This document shows, one piece after another, positions 24,401-29,959 of a stretch of DNA of 64,000 bases. Numbering within the stretch: position 1 is the stretch's first letter; every line of letters starts with the position of its first letter. The translations under genes and the position numbers were made by a program. A model generated the notes under the pieces. That model was not told the DNA's origin. It made no database searches and saw only the letters and a list, made by a program, of their open reading frames with translations. Source of the DNA: Cladopsammia gracilis (taxonomy: Eukaryota; Cnidaria; Anthozoa; Scleractinia; Dendrophylliidae); NCBI GenBank assembly GCA_022457155.1, contig JAJGOT010000003.1:984501-1048500 (forward strand), read 5' to 3'.

Positions 24401-25635
24401 CTTTTTTCTTTCACTTTCTTGGAAAACCAAAACAAGCGCCTTATATTATTAGTAATGCTATTATGGCAAAAGTTATGGATGGATTAATTTTTTTTTCACT
24501 AGTGACAGTGAATTATAACATTTGGTGCCCCATGCAGCTACAAAATATAATTTATCACTGACCATAATCATGTAGCTTCAAAAAGAAGACTCAATGTCTA
24601 TGAATGTGAAAAAAAACATATTTTATTTCTGCTGAATGTCATAAAATTATGAATGCAATTATACTTAGGTAAAAATCAACCTGGAGGGTCTTTGAGGAAC
24701 TATCAAAATTATCTGAGACAACAAAGGTAATAATCAAATTTAAAGAACATAATTTTTTTTTTCCAGTTTGAATATCTTAATTCTTAGCTTGCTATTCTCT
24801 CGTAACAGTAATTTTAATTTATTTTTTTTCCCTGAAATATTTATACTTATTGGAAAAAACTCTCGCATATATCTGAGGTATAAAGAATTCAAAATCACAC
24901 GGTTTTTTTCTAAGCCAAAACATGTGCGATCGCCCACGCTCAGTCAAATGTGTTGGCTCAGACACTAGGTTGGCATGCAAATGGACATTTCACTTTACAT
25001 TTGGAAACTATCAAAACCTCGACAAAACACGTACATCATTCACGATCGAAAGAAACGCCGTAAACAAACCACTTACGACTGACTTCTTGATCTCACTTTC
25101 GTACCAAACTGACCGATAATTTCAATAATTTTATGCCTAGACTGCAGTTAGCTTTCATCAGAGATGAAAGGCTCGATTCGTTTGTTGTGAAAGTACAAAA
25201 GCTGTCACGAAAGTGAGATCTATACTGGAGAAATCGATCAGCGTAAATAAATTTCACAACAACTATCGTTTCCAAGAATTTTGTCTCGATCAAACGTTAC
25301 AAACGGTATTAGTGACCGCAGGTTACCTCCCATAAGGTATAAATAAAGTAGCTGAAAAAGAAATCGACTCTTCGCCGGCTGTTTGCATACCTCAGACAGC
25401 GAACATTGTACATAACTTCTGACATGAGCAAACAGTCATTTGCGATCGCATGTCCGTAAATGGAGTCGTAGCTAGCGACATTCAAAAGCAGAAGAGCCAT
25501 TTCATAACAGCATTCAGCAAGGACAATGAGATATACAGGACTTAAAATTAGGCTCACCTGAATCATATACAACTGAGCGATGCGATATTCTTCAACGCTC
25601 ATCGGCAGTGGAATTCTGTATTCCTTGATCAACAT
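290..25635 (-). CDS. PITPNM: Membrane-associated phosphatidylinositol transfer protein (PITPNM/rdgB-like), 14 coding exons, 3' end outside window
   Basis: Family members move phosphatidylinositol and phosphatidic acid between ER and plasma membrane at contact sites during phospholipase C signalling. Splicing 25558-25635, 19561-19848, 16854-16902, 16219-16421, 13121-13718, 11785-11948, 10914-11226, 5973-6154, 2957-3485, 2173-2508, 1929-2077, 1712-1831, 1251-1367 and 290-438 keeps one frame for 1091 codons. Every junction has GT/AG ends and matching phase. The start [12 protein letters not shown] at 25635 matches the family start; an upstream in-frame ATG at 25662 is less likely. Residues 1 to about 260 form the PITP domain, 400-406 the FFAT motif EFFDAQE for VAP binding, and about 575-963 the central and DDHD region with D, D, H, D candidates in FDFEV, HPFDPS, FHVSYW and SSDV. 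The linker between PITP and DDHD is poorly conserved. The C-terminal LNS2 domain should lie left of base 1. Assignment to PITPNM1, 2 or 3 is not possible; an invertebrate rdgB-type single gene is likely. Confidence 0.93.
505..1245. repeat. Minisatellite with units of about 110 bp in PITPNM intron 13
   Basis: About six to seven diverged units each contain the phrases TTCTAACTTTTGAGTCTGTG, GATGAAATCCTCAAGTGTG and GAGCAGTGCTTTCCTG. The last two units (about 1040-1240) are nearly identical. Two decayed units recur at about 2690-2870, and an inverted fragment lies at about 22250-22310. Confidence 0.85.
1251..1367 (-). CDS. PITPNM: PITPNM exon 13
   Basis: It encodes 39 residues, including NANHRAND and [16 protein letters not shown]. 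The acceptor is CCCGACAG and the donor GTACGAGTAAG. Confidence 0.92.
1712..1831 (-). CDS. PITPNM: PITPNM exon 12
   Basis: It encodes 40 residues, including [18 protein letters not shown], matching the conserved PREKW block between DDHD and LNS2. The acceptor is TCGCGCAG and the donor GTAGCTTTC. Confidence 0.91.
1929..2077 (-). CDS. PITPNM: PITPNM exon 11: end of DDHD domain
   Basis: It encodes [20 protein letters not shown] through [18 protein letters not shown], carrying the conserved H and D of the DDHD signature. The acceptor is CTCATCAG and the donor GTATTAAAC. Confidence 0.92.
2173..2508 (-). CDS. PITPNM: PITPNM exon 10
   Basis: It encodes [18 protein letters not shown] and [10 protein letters not shown], then [12 protein letters not shown], all core DDHD-family blocks. 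The tail ends [21 protein letters not shown] acceptor (CAGCAG) at 2506-2511 allows a one-residue alternative. Confidence 0.9.
2690..2870. repeat. Decayed copies of the ~110-bp minisatellite unit
   Basis: It contains TTCTAACTTTTGAATCTG, GTAAAGTGTGACCA and AATACTTTCCTGTTGTA in the same order as the array at 505-1245. It lies in the intron between exons 9 and 10. Confidence 0.7.
2957..3485 (-). CDS. PITPNM: PITPNM exon 9: GDC loop, serine-rich insert, first DDHD residues
   Basis: It starts [17 protein letters not shown], a lipase-like GxCxG turn. A variable serine-rich stretch follows, then [16 protein letters not shown], the entry to the DDHD domain. The donor GAG/GTAGAC at 2956 is chosen over an earlier CAG/GTTCAA because only it keeps frame with exon 10. 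Confidence 0.88.
3534..5310 (-). mobile_element. 5'-truncated, frameshifted non-LTR retrotransposon (CR1/L2-like LINE)
   Basis: Conceptual translation in three minus-strand frames gives reverse transcriptase blocks in order: [53 protein letters not shown] and the catalytic MYADDTS. A C-terminal tail with [10 protein letters not shown] follows. Frame changes near 4715, 4540 and 4060 make it inactive. The 5' end is cut at about 5310, before the endonuclease. The 3' end is a GATT/TGAT microsatellite at about 3530-3550, usual for CR1/L2. It lies in PITPNM intron 8 in the sense orientation. Confidence 0.92.
5583..5770. repeat. Tandem repeat carrying five E2F-like GCGCGGGAAAAC cores
   Basis: Five units, each with a variant of CAAGCGCGGGAAAACATC at about 5597, 5636, 5667, 5713 and 5743, are spaced 30-47 bases apart. 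The core resembles the E2F/DP consensus TTTSSCGC. Single copies of the same family lie near 12130, 57697 and 58011. Confidence 0.75.
5973..6154 (-). CDS. PITPNM: PITPNM exon 8
   Basis: It encodes [20 protein letters not shown] through [18 protein letters not shown] to GFRGE, equivalent to the family block with LAALPLLA and the bases before the GDC loop. The acceptor is TTTGCAG and the donor GTGAGCGTGG. Confidence 0.9.
6420..6595. mobile_element. MITE with imperfect TIRs (AAGGCCTGGACACACGGTGA)
   Basis: The left end AAGGCCTGGACACACGGTGA pairs with the right end TCACCGTGTGTTCGGGCCTT. Internal GTTGCGCGCAA palindromes are present. A second partial copy lies at about 11646-11720. No convincing target duplication was read. 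Confidence 0.75.
6673..7311. mobile_element. TIR element with ~70-bp arms rich in CGCCACCA
   Basis: The left arm 6673-6743 (GTCACCTCGCCACCAGGGAG start) is inverted at 7236-7311 (ending CCCTGGTGGCGAGGTGAC), separated by about 490 bp of unrelated AT-rich sequence. It lies in PITPNM intron 7, between exons 8 and 7. Confidence 0.8.
7389..10377. mobile_element. Pogo/mariner-like MITE expanded into a 3-kb minisatellite
   Basis: The tract is bounded by inverted ends CAGTCGAAC (7389-7397) and GTTCGACTG (10369-10377), each flanked by a TA dinucleotide (7387-7388, 10378-10379). This is the TA target duplication and CAGT-type terminus expected of Tc1/mariner/pogo elements. The left end continues CTCCCGCGTAATACGGACAC, and that GTCC..ATTAT phrase is the seed of the internal 17-bp repeat. 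Confidence 0.7.
7500..10365. repeat. 17-bp minisatellite (TATTATGGAGGTGTCCG), about 165 units
   Basis: A continuous run of 17-base units varies at a few positions: TCCG/TCTG/TTTG, ATGG/ATAG and GTGT/GTAT. A higher-order alternation of two unit types is clear at 8290-8960. Because 17 is not a multiple of 3, all frames stay open and give spurious [13 protein letters not shown] reading frames. Confidence 0.95.
10505..10905. repeat. Inverted repeat pair, arms of about 88 bp, beside PITPNM exon 7
   Basis: The arm at about 10505-10592 (minus) matches 10815-10905 (plus) at roughly 80 percent, sharing CCTCACTTCCACTCAAAGGC and ACAACTGTAAAATGG. The right arm ends eight bases from the exon 7 donor, so pairing could hide that splice site. 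The spacer holds no gene. Confidence 0.7.
10914..11226 (-). CDS. PITPNM: PITPNM exon 7
   Basis: It encodes [13 protein letters not shown], then [17 protein letters not shown] and [14 protein letters not shown], matching the family blocks before the DDHD domain. The acceptor TTTCCAG at 11227-11229 gives phase 0. A nearer CCTCAG site would break the frame, so it was not used. Confidence 0.88.
11508..11534 (+). repeat. Retroposon-type 3' tail (AATAAAG then ATTGC repeats)
   Basis: AATAAAGGATATTGC runs into about four ATTGC units, the tail form seen in CR1/L2 LINEs and their SINEs. The body upstream is not recognised. Confidence 0.4.
11646..11720. mobile_element. Partial copy of the 6420-6595 MITE
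   Basis: It starts AAGGCCCGGAATTC, shares CTGCAACTGTTGCGCGCA, and ends TCGTGTGTCCGGGCCTTA. Confidence 0.65.
11785..11948 (-). CDS. PITPNM: PITPNM exon 6 (non-conserved linker)
   Basis: Its first codon (Glu) completes the FFAT motif. The rest, [18 protein letters not shown] to DDQSLDR, is lineage-specific and serine/acid rich. The acceptor is CTCATTACAG and the donor GTAACATTC. The phases (1 in, 0 out) fit both neighbours, which supports it despite weak similarity. Confidence 0.8.
12607..13050. mobile_element. MITE with TIR TAAGGCTGGTTTTCACT and internal GGAGTCGTAA repeats
   Basis: The left end TAAGGCTGGTTTTCACTAGC pairs with the right end CCAGTGAAAACCAGCCTTTA. Inside, the left half repeats GGAGTCGTAATC and the right half its complement, so the whole 444-bp unit can fold back. 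It sits 71 bases past the donor of PITPNM exon 5. Confidence 0.85.
13121..13718 (-). CDS. PITPNM: PITPNM exon 5: end of PITP domain and linker, with most of the FFAT motif
   Basis: It starts [16 protein letters not shown] and continues with the conserved [17 protein letters not shown] low-complexity acidic and serine-rich linker follows, ending [10 protein letters not shown]. The donor GTATGATATT lies 71 bases from a MITE that occupies the start of the next intron. Confidence 0.92.
14301..14569. mobile_element. 269-bp MITE with perfect 18-bp TIRs
   Basis: TAAAAATGACGGGGGTGC (14301-14318) is exactly inverted at 14552-14569. The interior has CCTTTTAGGGT phrases. No clear target duplication was seen. 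Confidence 0.82.
14762..14834. repeat. 14-bp inverted repeat GGCGGCCATGTTGG with adjacent CRE
   Basis: GGCGGCCATGTTGG (14762-14775) is exactly inverted at 14821-14834. TGACGTCA lies at 14754-14761. The arms contain YY1-like CCAT cores. It lies in the PITPNM intron between exons 5 and 4. Confidence 0.65.
15421..15563. mobile_element. Hairpin MITE (ACTTATTGACTGAGT ends)
   Basis: The arms ACTTATTGACTGAGT / ACTCAGTCAATAAGT and GGGAAAATATTTGGCT / AGCCAAATATTTTCCC fold around a loop with CGAGCGCAGCGAGG. Total 143 bp. Confidence 0.85.
16219..16421 (-). CDS. PITPNM: PITPNM exon 4
   Basis: It encodes the block from [10 protein letters not shown] through [17 protein letters not shown] to [17 protein letters not shown], a hallmark of the PITP domain. 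The acceptor is CCTTGCAG and the donor GTAAGCAACG. Confidence 0.93.
16854..16902 (-). CDS. PITPNM: PITPNM exon 3 (49-bp microexon)
   Basis: It encodes [16 protein letters not shown] plus one base. It was found by demanding the conserved NVFNLS block between exons 2 and 4. The acceptor is TTTTTCGCAG and the donor GTGAGTTG. Phase 0 to 1 joins to the G|AT (Asp) of exon 4. Confidence 0.88.
17640..18060 (-). mobile_element. 3' fragment of a LINE (RT C-terminal tail)
   Basis: The 83-codon stretch 18026-17775 ([18 protein letters not shown], then YNTRS and [13 protein letters not shown]) matches the C-terminal tail of CR1/L2-type reverse transcriptases. A T/ATT-rich tail follows at about 17620-17650. 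It is a dead remnant. Confidence 0.75.
18242..18387. mobile_element. hAT-like 146-bp MITE, copy 1, with 8-bp target duplication
   Basis: The ends CAGGCTTTTAGCCAG and CTGGCTAAAAGCTTG form a 15-bp TIR with one mismatch. GGCACACA flanks it exactly on both sides (18234-18241, 18388-18395). A second copy of identical length is at 38169-38314. Confidence 0.9.
19561..19848 (-). CDS. PITPNM: PITPNM exon 2
   Basis: It encodes 96 residues beginning [17 protein letters not shown] and ending YYYPDGGQQ. The stretch [16 protein letters not shown] carries the Thr and Lys that contact the inositol phosphate in class I PITPs. It is flanked by AG (after CTCTCTTC) and GTACACTG. Phase 0 to 0. Confidence 0.92.
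20488..20861. mobile_element. TIR element with TCTCGGAATCTCG-type internal repeats
   Basis: The 11-bp ends TATAGAATGGT (20488-20498) and ACCATTCTATA (20851-20861) are exact inverses. The interior is a degenerate run of GTCTCGGGCTCGAATTT phrases. Confidence 0.75.
20951..21573. mobile_element. 623-bp element with 18-bp TIRs (CTTAAGGTAATTCCCTGG)
   Basis: The left end CTTAAGGTAATTCCCTGG and right end CCAGGGAATCACCTTAAG differ at one base. Internal GGTCACTGTGCTCG appears twice. No reading frame of note. Confidence 0.8.
21574..22632. other. AT-rich intron sequence, no gene seen
   Basis: It lies between PITPNM exons 2 and 1. Only an inverted fragment of the ~110-bp minisatellite unit (about 22250-22310) is recognisable. 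Short reading frames here have no coding character. Confidence 0.6.
22633..22910. mobile_element. hAT-like MITE with G-rich ends (CAGGGGTGGATTCAGG)
   Basis: The left end CAGGGGTGGATTCAGG pairs with the right end CCTGGATCCGCCACTG, a terminus common in animal hAT MITEs. GAACT is repeated on both flanks (22628-22632, 22911-22915), shorter than the usual 8 bases. Confidence 0.65.
23201..23690. repeat. Repeat element bounded by poly-G and poly-C tracts
   Basis: It runs from a GGGGAGGGGAGGGG tract (about 23213-23240) to a run of about 20 C (23641-23660), with inverted outer phrases GGGAAAATCC / GGGAAATATCCCC. Interior phrases such as TTTTGGGG(G)T recur. Coding is not supported. Confidence 0.5.
23691..25557. 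other. PITPNM intron 1, 5' part: AT-rich, little structure
   Basis: I see no exon or full mobile element. A short inverted repeat (ATCTCACTTTCGT / ACGAAAGTGAGAT) spans 25089-25220. Confidence 0.6.
25558..25635 (-). CDS. PITPNM: PITPNM exon 1 (coding part)
   Basis: It encodes 26 residues, the invariant PITP N-terminus from MLIKEY to LYMIQ. The donor CAG/GTGAGCC follows at 25557 and the exon ends in phase 0. Confidence 0.93.
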
Positions 25636-25813
25636 TTTCGCCCACGGGAAATTACGGTCCAAAGAGGTGTCGATCGAATCGTGGAATACTTAAAGGCCCT
25701 GTATCAAACAAAGGCCATGGAGTTTGGTCTCACATGAAAGCGAAAATTTTAGAAAGTCGAACAGCTTGCAGGCTGTCCGCCGTCGAAAATAAACACAACT
25801 TCAACTAAACCGG

Positions 25814-25838
25814 CCGGAAGCCATCTTGAATGACGTCA
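25814..25838 (-). promoter_or_regulatory. Putative PITPNM core promoter: CRE, YY1 and ETS sites in tandem
   Basis: On the minus strand a perfect CRE (TGACGTCA, 25831-25838) is followed by CAAGATGGC (YY1-like, 25821-25829) and CTTCCGG (ETS-like, 25814-25820). All are 180-205 bases upstream of the start codon. YY1 plus ETS near the start of transcription is typical of TATA-less animal promoters. The CRE is palindromic, so bidirectional activity is possible. Confidence 0.55.
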
Positions 25839-28551
25839 CAGCGAGTCGTCGAAACAGATGGCCTGAGCCTCACTTTCAGGGACAGTTTTCAACCGGTCGC
25901 TTTCCGGCGGTTCCGGCAGACCCCAGCAAAACGTGCGCATGTAAAAAGTTCTACGAACATTGTTTTCTTGTTGGTTGTATTGGGAAGACCGTTGAGCCGT
26001 GGTTTGCTTAGGAAATAAACTCGAAAATGTCTTAGCATGATGGATAACCAAAAATTTTAAATTACGTGTCTACTAACGCGATGGACAGCGTCACAATTGC
26101 CGGACCACTTTGTTCCGGTTTTGCCGAGAAAGGCCTGAAATGCGCTAATTCGCGCCATTTTAGGCGATATTCTTTACGGTTTTTTCTTTTATTTGTCAAA
26201 TTACGTGCTCTCGATTTAAAACGTAACAATATGCAATATTCTCTGCGTGATTAATGATCGTACCTAAGAAGACATTTTTCTGGTAAAACTAACAGTTTTC
26301 AGCAATCAAATCTTATTTCTTTTTTGTCCAATTAATGCTAGCTACTCACTTTTCTCTCCACAGCTTCACAGTGTTTTATTAATTCTGTATTTTGGTATTA
26401 TCTTTGTATTTATTGAAACCATATTTTAAGCTTCAACAGAATTTAAAATCAATTTACTATTGGCTTGCAGCTGGGCTTGGCAGGGAAAATTAGCGATAAC
26501 ATTGAATCATGTTCATCGATGGTCAGAGTCTTTACAGTTCAAATTCACGGCAACCAATTTACGACCCTTAAGAATCGCCAACGAAAGCTGAAAGGTTTGA
26601 CCTCTTCATCAAGAACAAGAATTCCAAAAATGACTTTTTCCCAAGGTTTTTATAAAAGGGTAAAACTTGGCCTTGGGAAAGAGGTCAGCAGTATAAAGTT
26701 GTCAGTCCGATATCATTTACGCTTAGCTATTAAACTATTTACCTTGACAAGCGATAAACGTGTGACAAGCACATTACATACAGTCAAATTTTCTGTCTAC
26801 CCCAGTCAATTAACATATAGTTACATTTAAAATTTAAAGAGGAGACTTTGAATCGTCACTCTACTGAAGTTTTCAGTATCGCTGATTTTTTCAATAGATC
26901 ACCTAAACTAATCACCTAATCTGAGTGAGGTGAAACTGTCCCTGGCCGTATACTAGCCTGTGAGAGCAAATTCTCTTGAAGGAGGCAGGTGGAGGGGAGA
27001 AGAGTACATCGTATGCTAGCGATTTTGACACGTTAATAAAGTTCTTATCTTATCTTATCTTATCTTATCTTATCTTATCTTATCTTATCTTGCTCGCATG
27101 CTACGGTCCTAGAAACATCAGCAGGCACATACTCCTGTCTGTTCAAAGTACAGGGAGTGTGACTCAGTTGTATGTTGCTATGTTGCTATGTTGAATATTC
27201 TTGCATTGTTTTCTCTTTAAAATTAAACGTCAATGACATTCTCCAGTATTTATCGTATAAATTACAGTATTATTAAAAACGTGGGAAATATATATATAAT
27301 GTCACTGGGGCTGGGTCGGGGTGTCGCGTGATGTTGGGGATTAGGGAGTGGTAGAATTAGCCACTTCAGACTTGGGTAGCGTGGGACGATGGTGTTTTCA
27401 GATCAATAAAGGGGAAAGACTGCTATCAATCCTGCTTACAAACGTCTTCTGTTAATTTCCTAACTTCAACTGGACAGAAGTAACCGGAAGGAAATAGGAG
27501 AAGTTTGCGATTAGGTTAACTATACAGAAAAGGTAAGGCCTTGGTTAGTGTTCCTTCCTGGGTTTCCCACGCAGACCCAGTTCTCTGACCTTTTTTACCC
27601 AATCTCTCACTACGCACAAAACGTCTGCGTAACGAATGGATGCTTTATAGTATGAGTTACCCGACTTCAGTGTTTTTCATATAGATTACGAGCATACCGT
27701 GCCCTTTTCTCTAAAGAGATAGTCGAGTTAGCGAAATACAAGTGCGCGTGCGCGTTCGCATGACTCTCCCTGTAGAAAACAGGTACTAACAGCGACTCTC
27801 CGAAAGTAGCCGCACCCCTGAAAGTAGCAACCATCGGCCGACAAAAACGATAAAATTTGACGGTTGTTAGTAATTCCCGAAAGTAGCGACCCCCCAGAAG
27901 TAACGATCCTCCGTAACGACCTCAAAGATAAATTGAAGCTTTGTAAGAAACAAAAGCGGACTGACCTGCGGAAAGATCGCAGGACCGCTCCCACACATGT
28001 GGCTCACAATGCAATCTAAGAGCACTCGCTAAAGAACCCATTACAGATGTCTTTTATAACGTAAATAGAGCAGTCAAGATTGCAAAGGAAAGACTTATCT
28101 GTTCGAAGATTCCTATAATAATGACCTCTTTAGATAAAATTTATGTTAACGATTTTACATCTACTTCGACTGATTTTGCAAAGATTATATCAATCCAACC
28201 ATATATGGTACTCTTTTGTGCATGCCACCTCCCTGGGCGATGTAGCAGCTCTCGTAAGGTCTCACACCATTGCTTCGATACCCTTCGAGAGAACAATACA
28301 ACAACAAAAAAAACAGAAACAATGGCTCCTAGCTCTAAAAACAAAAGCAGCCGCAACGCCTTAAACAAGAGCTCCTACACTACCGACCTGCCGAAATAAC
28401 GACCCTTCGAAAGTAACCCGCCATTTCCCAAAAGTAGTGATAGTTAATTAAAGGCTGCTAAGTCCGATTTGAAAGTAACCGAGGCTCGTTACTTTTGAAA
28501 CTTTTCAGTTATCGTAGTTGATCTGCGTTTTTTGTCAAAAAGGTTGCAAGG
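25839..28551. other. Intergenic, between PITPNM 5' end and the small coiled-coil gene
   Basis: No supported gene. About 27795-28500 is a decayed repeat with recurring GAAAGTAGCGACC-type phrases, related in style to the 16945-19174 element. A plus-strand frame at 26465-26830 (121 codons) has no recognisable motif and was not called. Confidence 0.5.
27044..27091 (+). repeat. (TTATC)n microsatellite, probable retroposon tail
   Basis: About nine TTATC units follow TTAATAAAGTTC, the usual 3' tail of CR1/L2-type LINEs. No LINE body is recognisable upstream. Confidence 0.7.
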
Positions 28552-28677
28552 TTAGGTCCGGTTCAAACGTCGAACTTCACATGTGCCGAATCTAATGCAA
28601 ATGAGCAAGAACAATAGATTTTGCTCATTTGTGTTAGATTCGGTACATATCAAGTTCGACGTTTGAACCAGACCTAA
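28552..28677. mobile_element. 126-bp hairpin MITE
   Basis: TTAGGTCCGGTTCAAACGTC pairs with GACGTTTGAACCAGACCTAA. The arms continue inward (CGAATCTAA, TTTGCTCAT) to a loop near 28615. Confidence 0.85.
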
Positions 28678-29650
28678 CGTGAGTTATAGCAGGCCCCCGT
28701 TCACGCATCTGCTTTTTCGTTCGTTCTTTAATATATGAAATAGGTAACTTTTATACGGTTAAGCCTTCTGACCACAGCATAACGAACCGAAAACGATGAG
28801 CAGCGAAAGCGACTAACACAAATGTTGTCTTGCACAAACAGTCAGATGTGGACGGAAAACGTTTTATAAAAACCACGCCTTTTTTAATCAATTTCCGTTT
28901 TCAAATAAAACTGATCAAAAGCGCATTCATGTGGACGGGACCTTTGGCGAGTGGCGACATCACCTGCTTGGCAGGTGCAAACTCCATGGTGGGGGGGGGG
29001 GGGAGGGATGGGGCGCAAAAAAAGGAGAGCGGGAAAAGGGAAGGAACGCCTGTTATAAGAACCAGGCTATTCGCATTACGTCCACCAATCAGAAACTGGC
29101 GCGCTTTTACGCATGACTGACTACACGCGGGAATTTACTATGTAGGCCGCCCAGCGCAAATTAGCCAATCGGACTTGCGGCCGCCAGCGTCCGCAGAAAT
29201 GAACAAACGTTGATCTTTTTTGCAGGCGTCCTTTCCCTCTCTCCTCAGTTCCCTTCTCCCCGACTCCTGCTACGCAGGTTTGTGGAGACGGAGTTCTAGA
29301 CTATTTACGAGTAGCTTTTCAGTTCTCTCAGAGAGATAGTCGAACGCCGGATAATTACGTCAGCGAGCGAGAAAATCGTCTTGCCCCGCGCGTCGCGTAC
29401 CTTCGCAGAAGACGATTTTCGTGTGCTCCCTGGACCGCCAGTCGACTGTCCCTGAGAGAAATTAGGGAATACTCTTAGTCTATCCGCAGAGTACCGGCTT
29501 GTAAAATAGCTGACAACCGCGTCCTTGGGAATGAAGTGATTGGATAATCGGTTAAAGGAATTACGTTTGGTGAATTTAATAACGGCGCATCTCCATACAT
29601 AACTCACAATGACACATCATGGCTAATTAACGTTCTGTTTATTACACTAT
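28678..29650. other. Intergenic, no gene seen
   Basis: It contains a G tract (28989-29003), GC-rich sequence, and an inverted pair GAAAATCGTCTT / AAGACGATTTTC near 29370-29415. No coding evidence. Confidence 0.5.
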
Positions 29651-29658
29651 TTACACAA

Positions 29659-29664
29659 TTTATT
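29659..29664 (-). terminator. Candidate polyadenylation signal AATAAA for the small gene
   Basis: AATAAA on the minus strand lies about 120 bases past the stop codon, in an AT-rich stretch. Confidence 0.5.
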
Positions 29665-29784
29665 TACATATTTACAGCTATTTACATATTTACAATTACT
29701 GATGAAATCTAATTGGATCTCACATTTTCAAAGCAAGTTTTCAGTCCAAAATATTTGATGTTTATCCACAGTTTTTTTTTAAGT

Positions 29785-29959
29785 TTAAAATGATGCGAAG
29801 TACAGGTTAGGAAGCGAGGTAACAGTCCACTTTTCAATAGGATTTGCTTTCTGATACGCACCGAACTGACAGGCCTCGTGTTTGAGTTTTAATGCAGACA
29901 AGTTTCTCTGTCCGCTGGAACATTCATACTCCAAATCAACCTCGTTCCGCTGAAGAAGT
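29785..29959 (-). CDS. Small coiled-coil gene, exon 4 with stop
   Basis: It encodes LLQRNEVDLEYECSSGQRN to LPNLYFASF and a TAA at 29785-29787. The acceptor is CTTTTGCAG. Confidence 0.8.

Noticed and set aside
25635..25662. Upstream in-frame ATG of PITPNM (MDRNFPWAK)
   Set aside because: Family members begin at MLIKEY; the nine extra residues have no counterpart.
26465..26830. 121-codon plus-strand frame
   Set aside because: No recognisable motif, no splice partners, composition like surrounding sequence.
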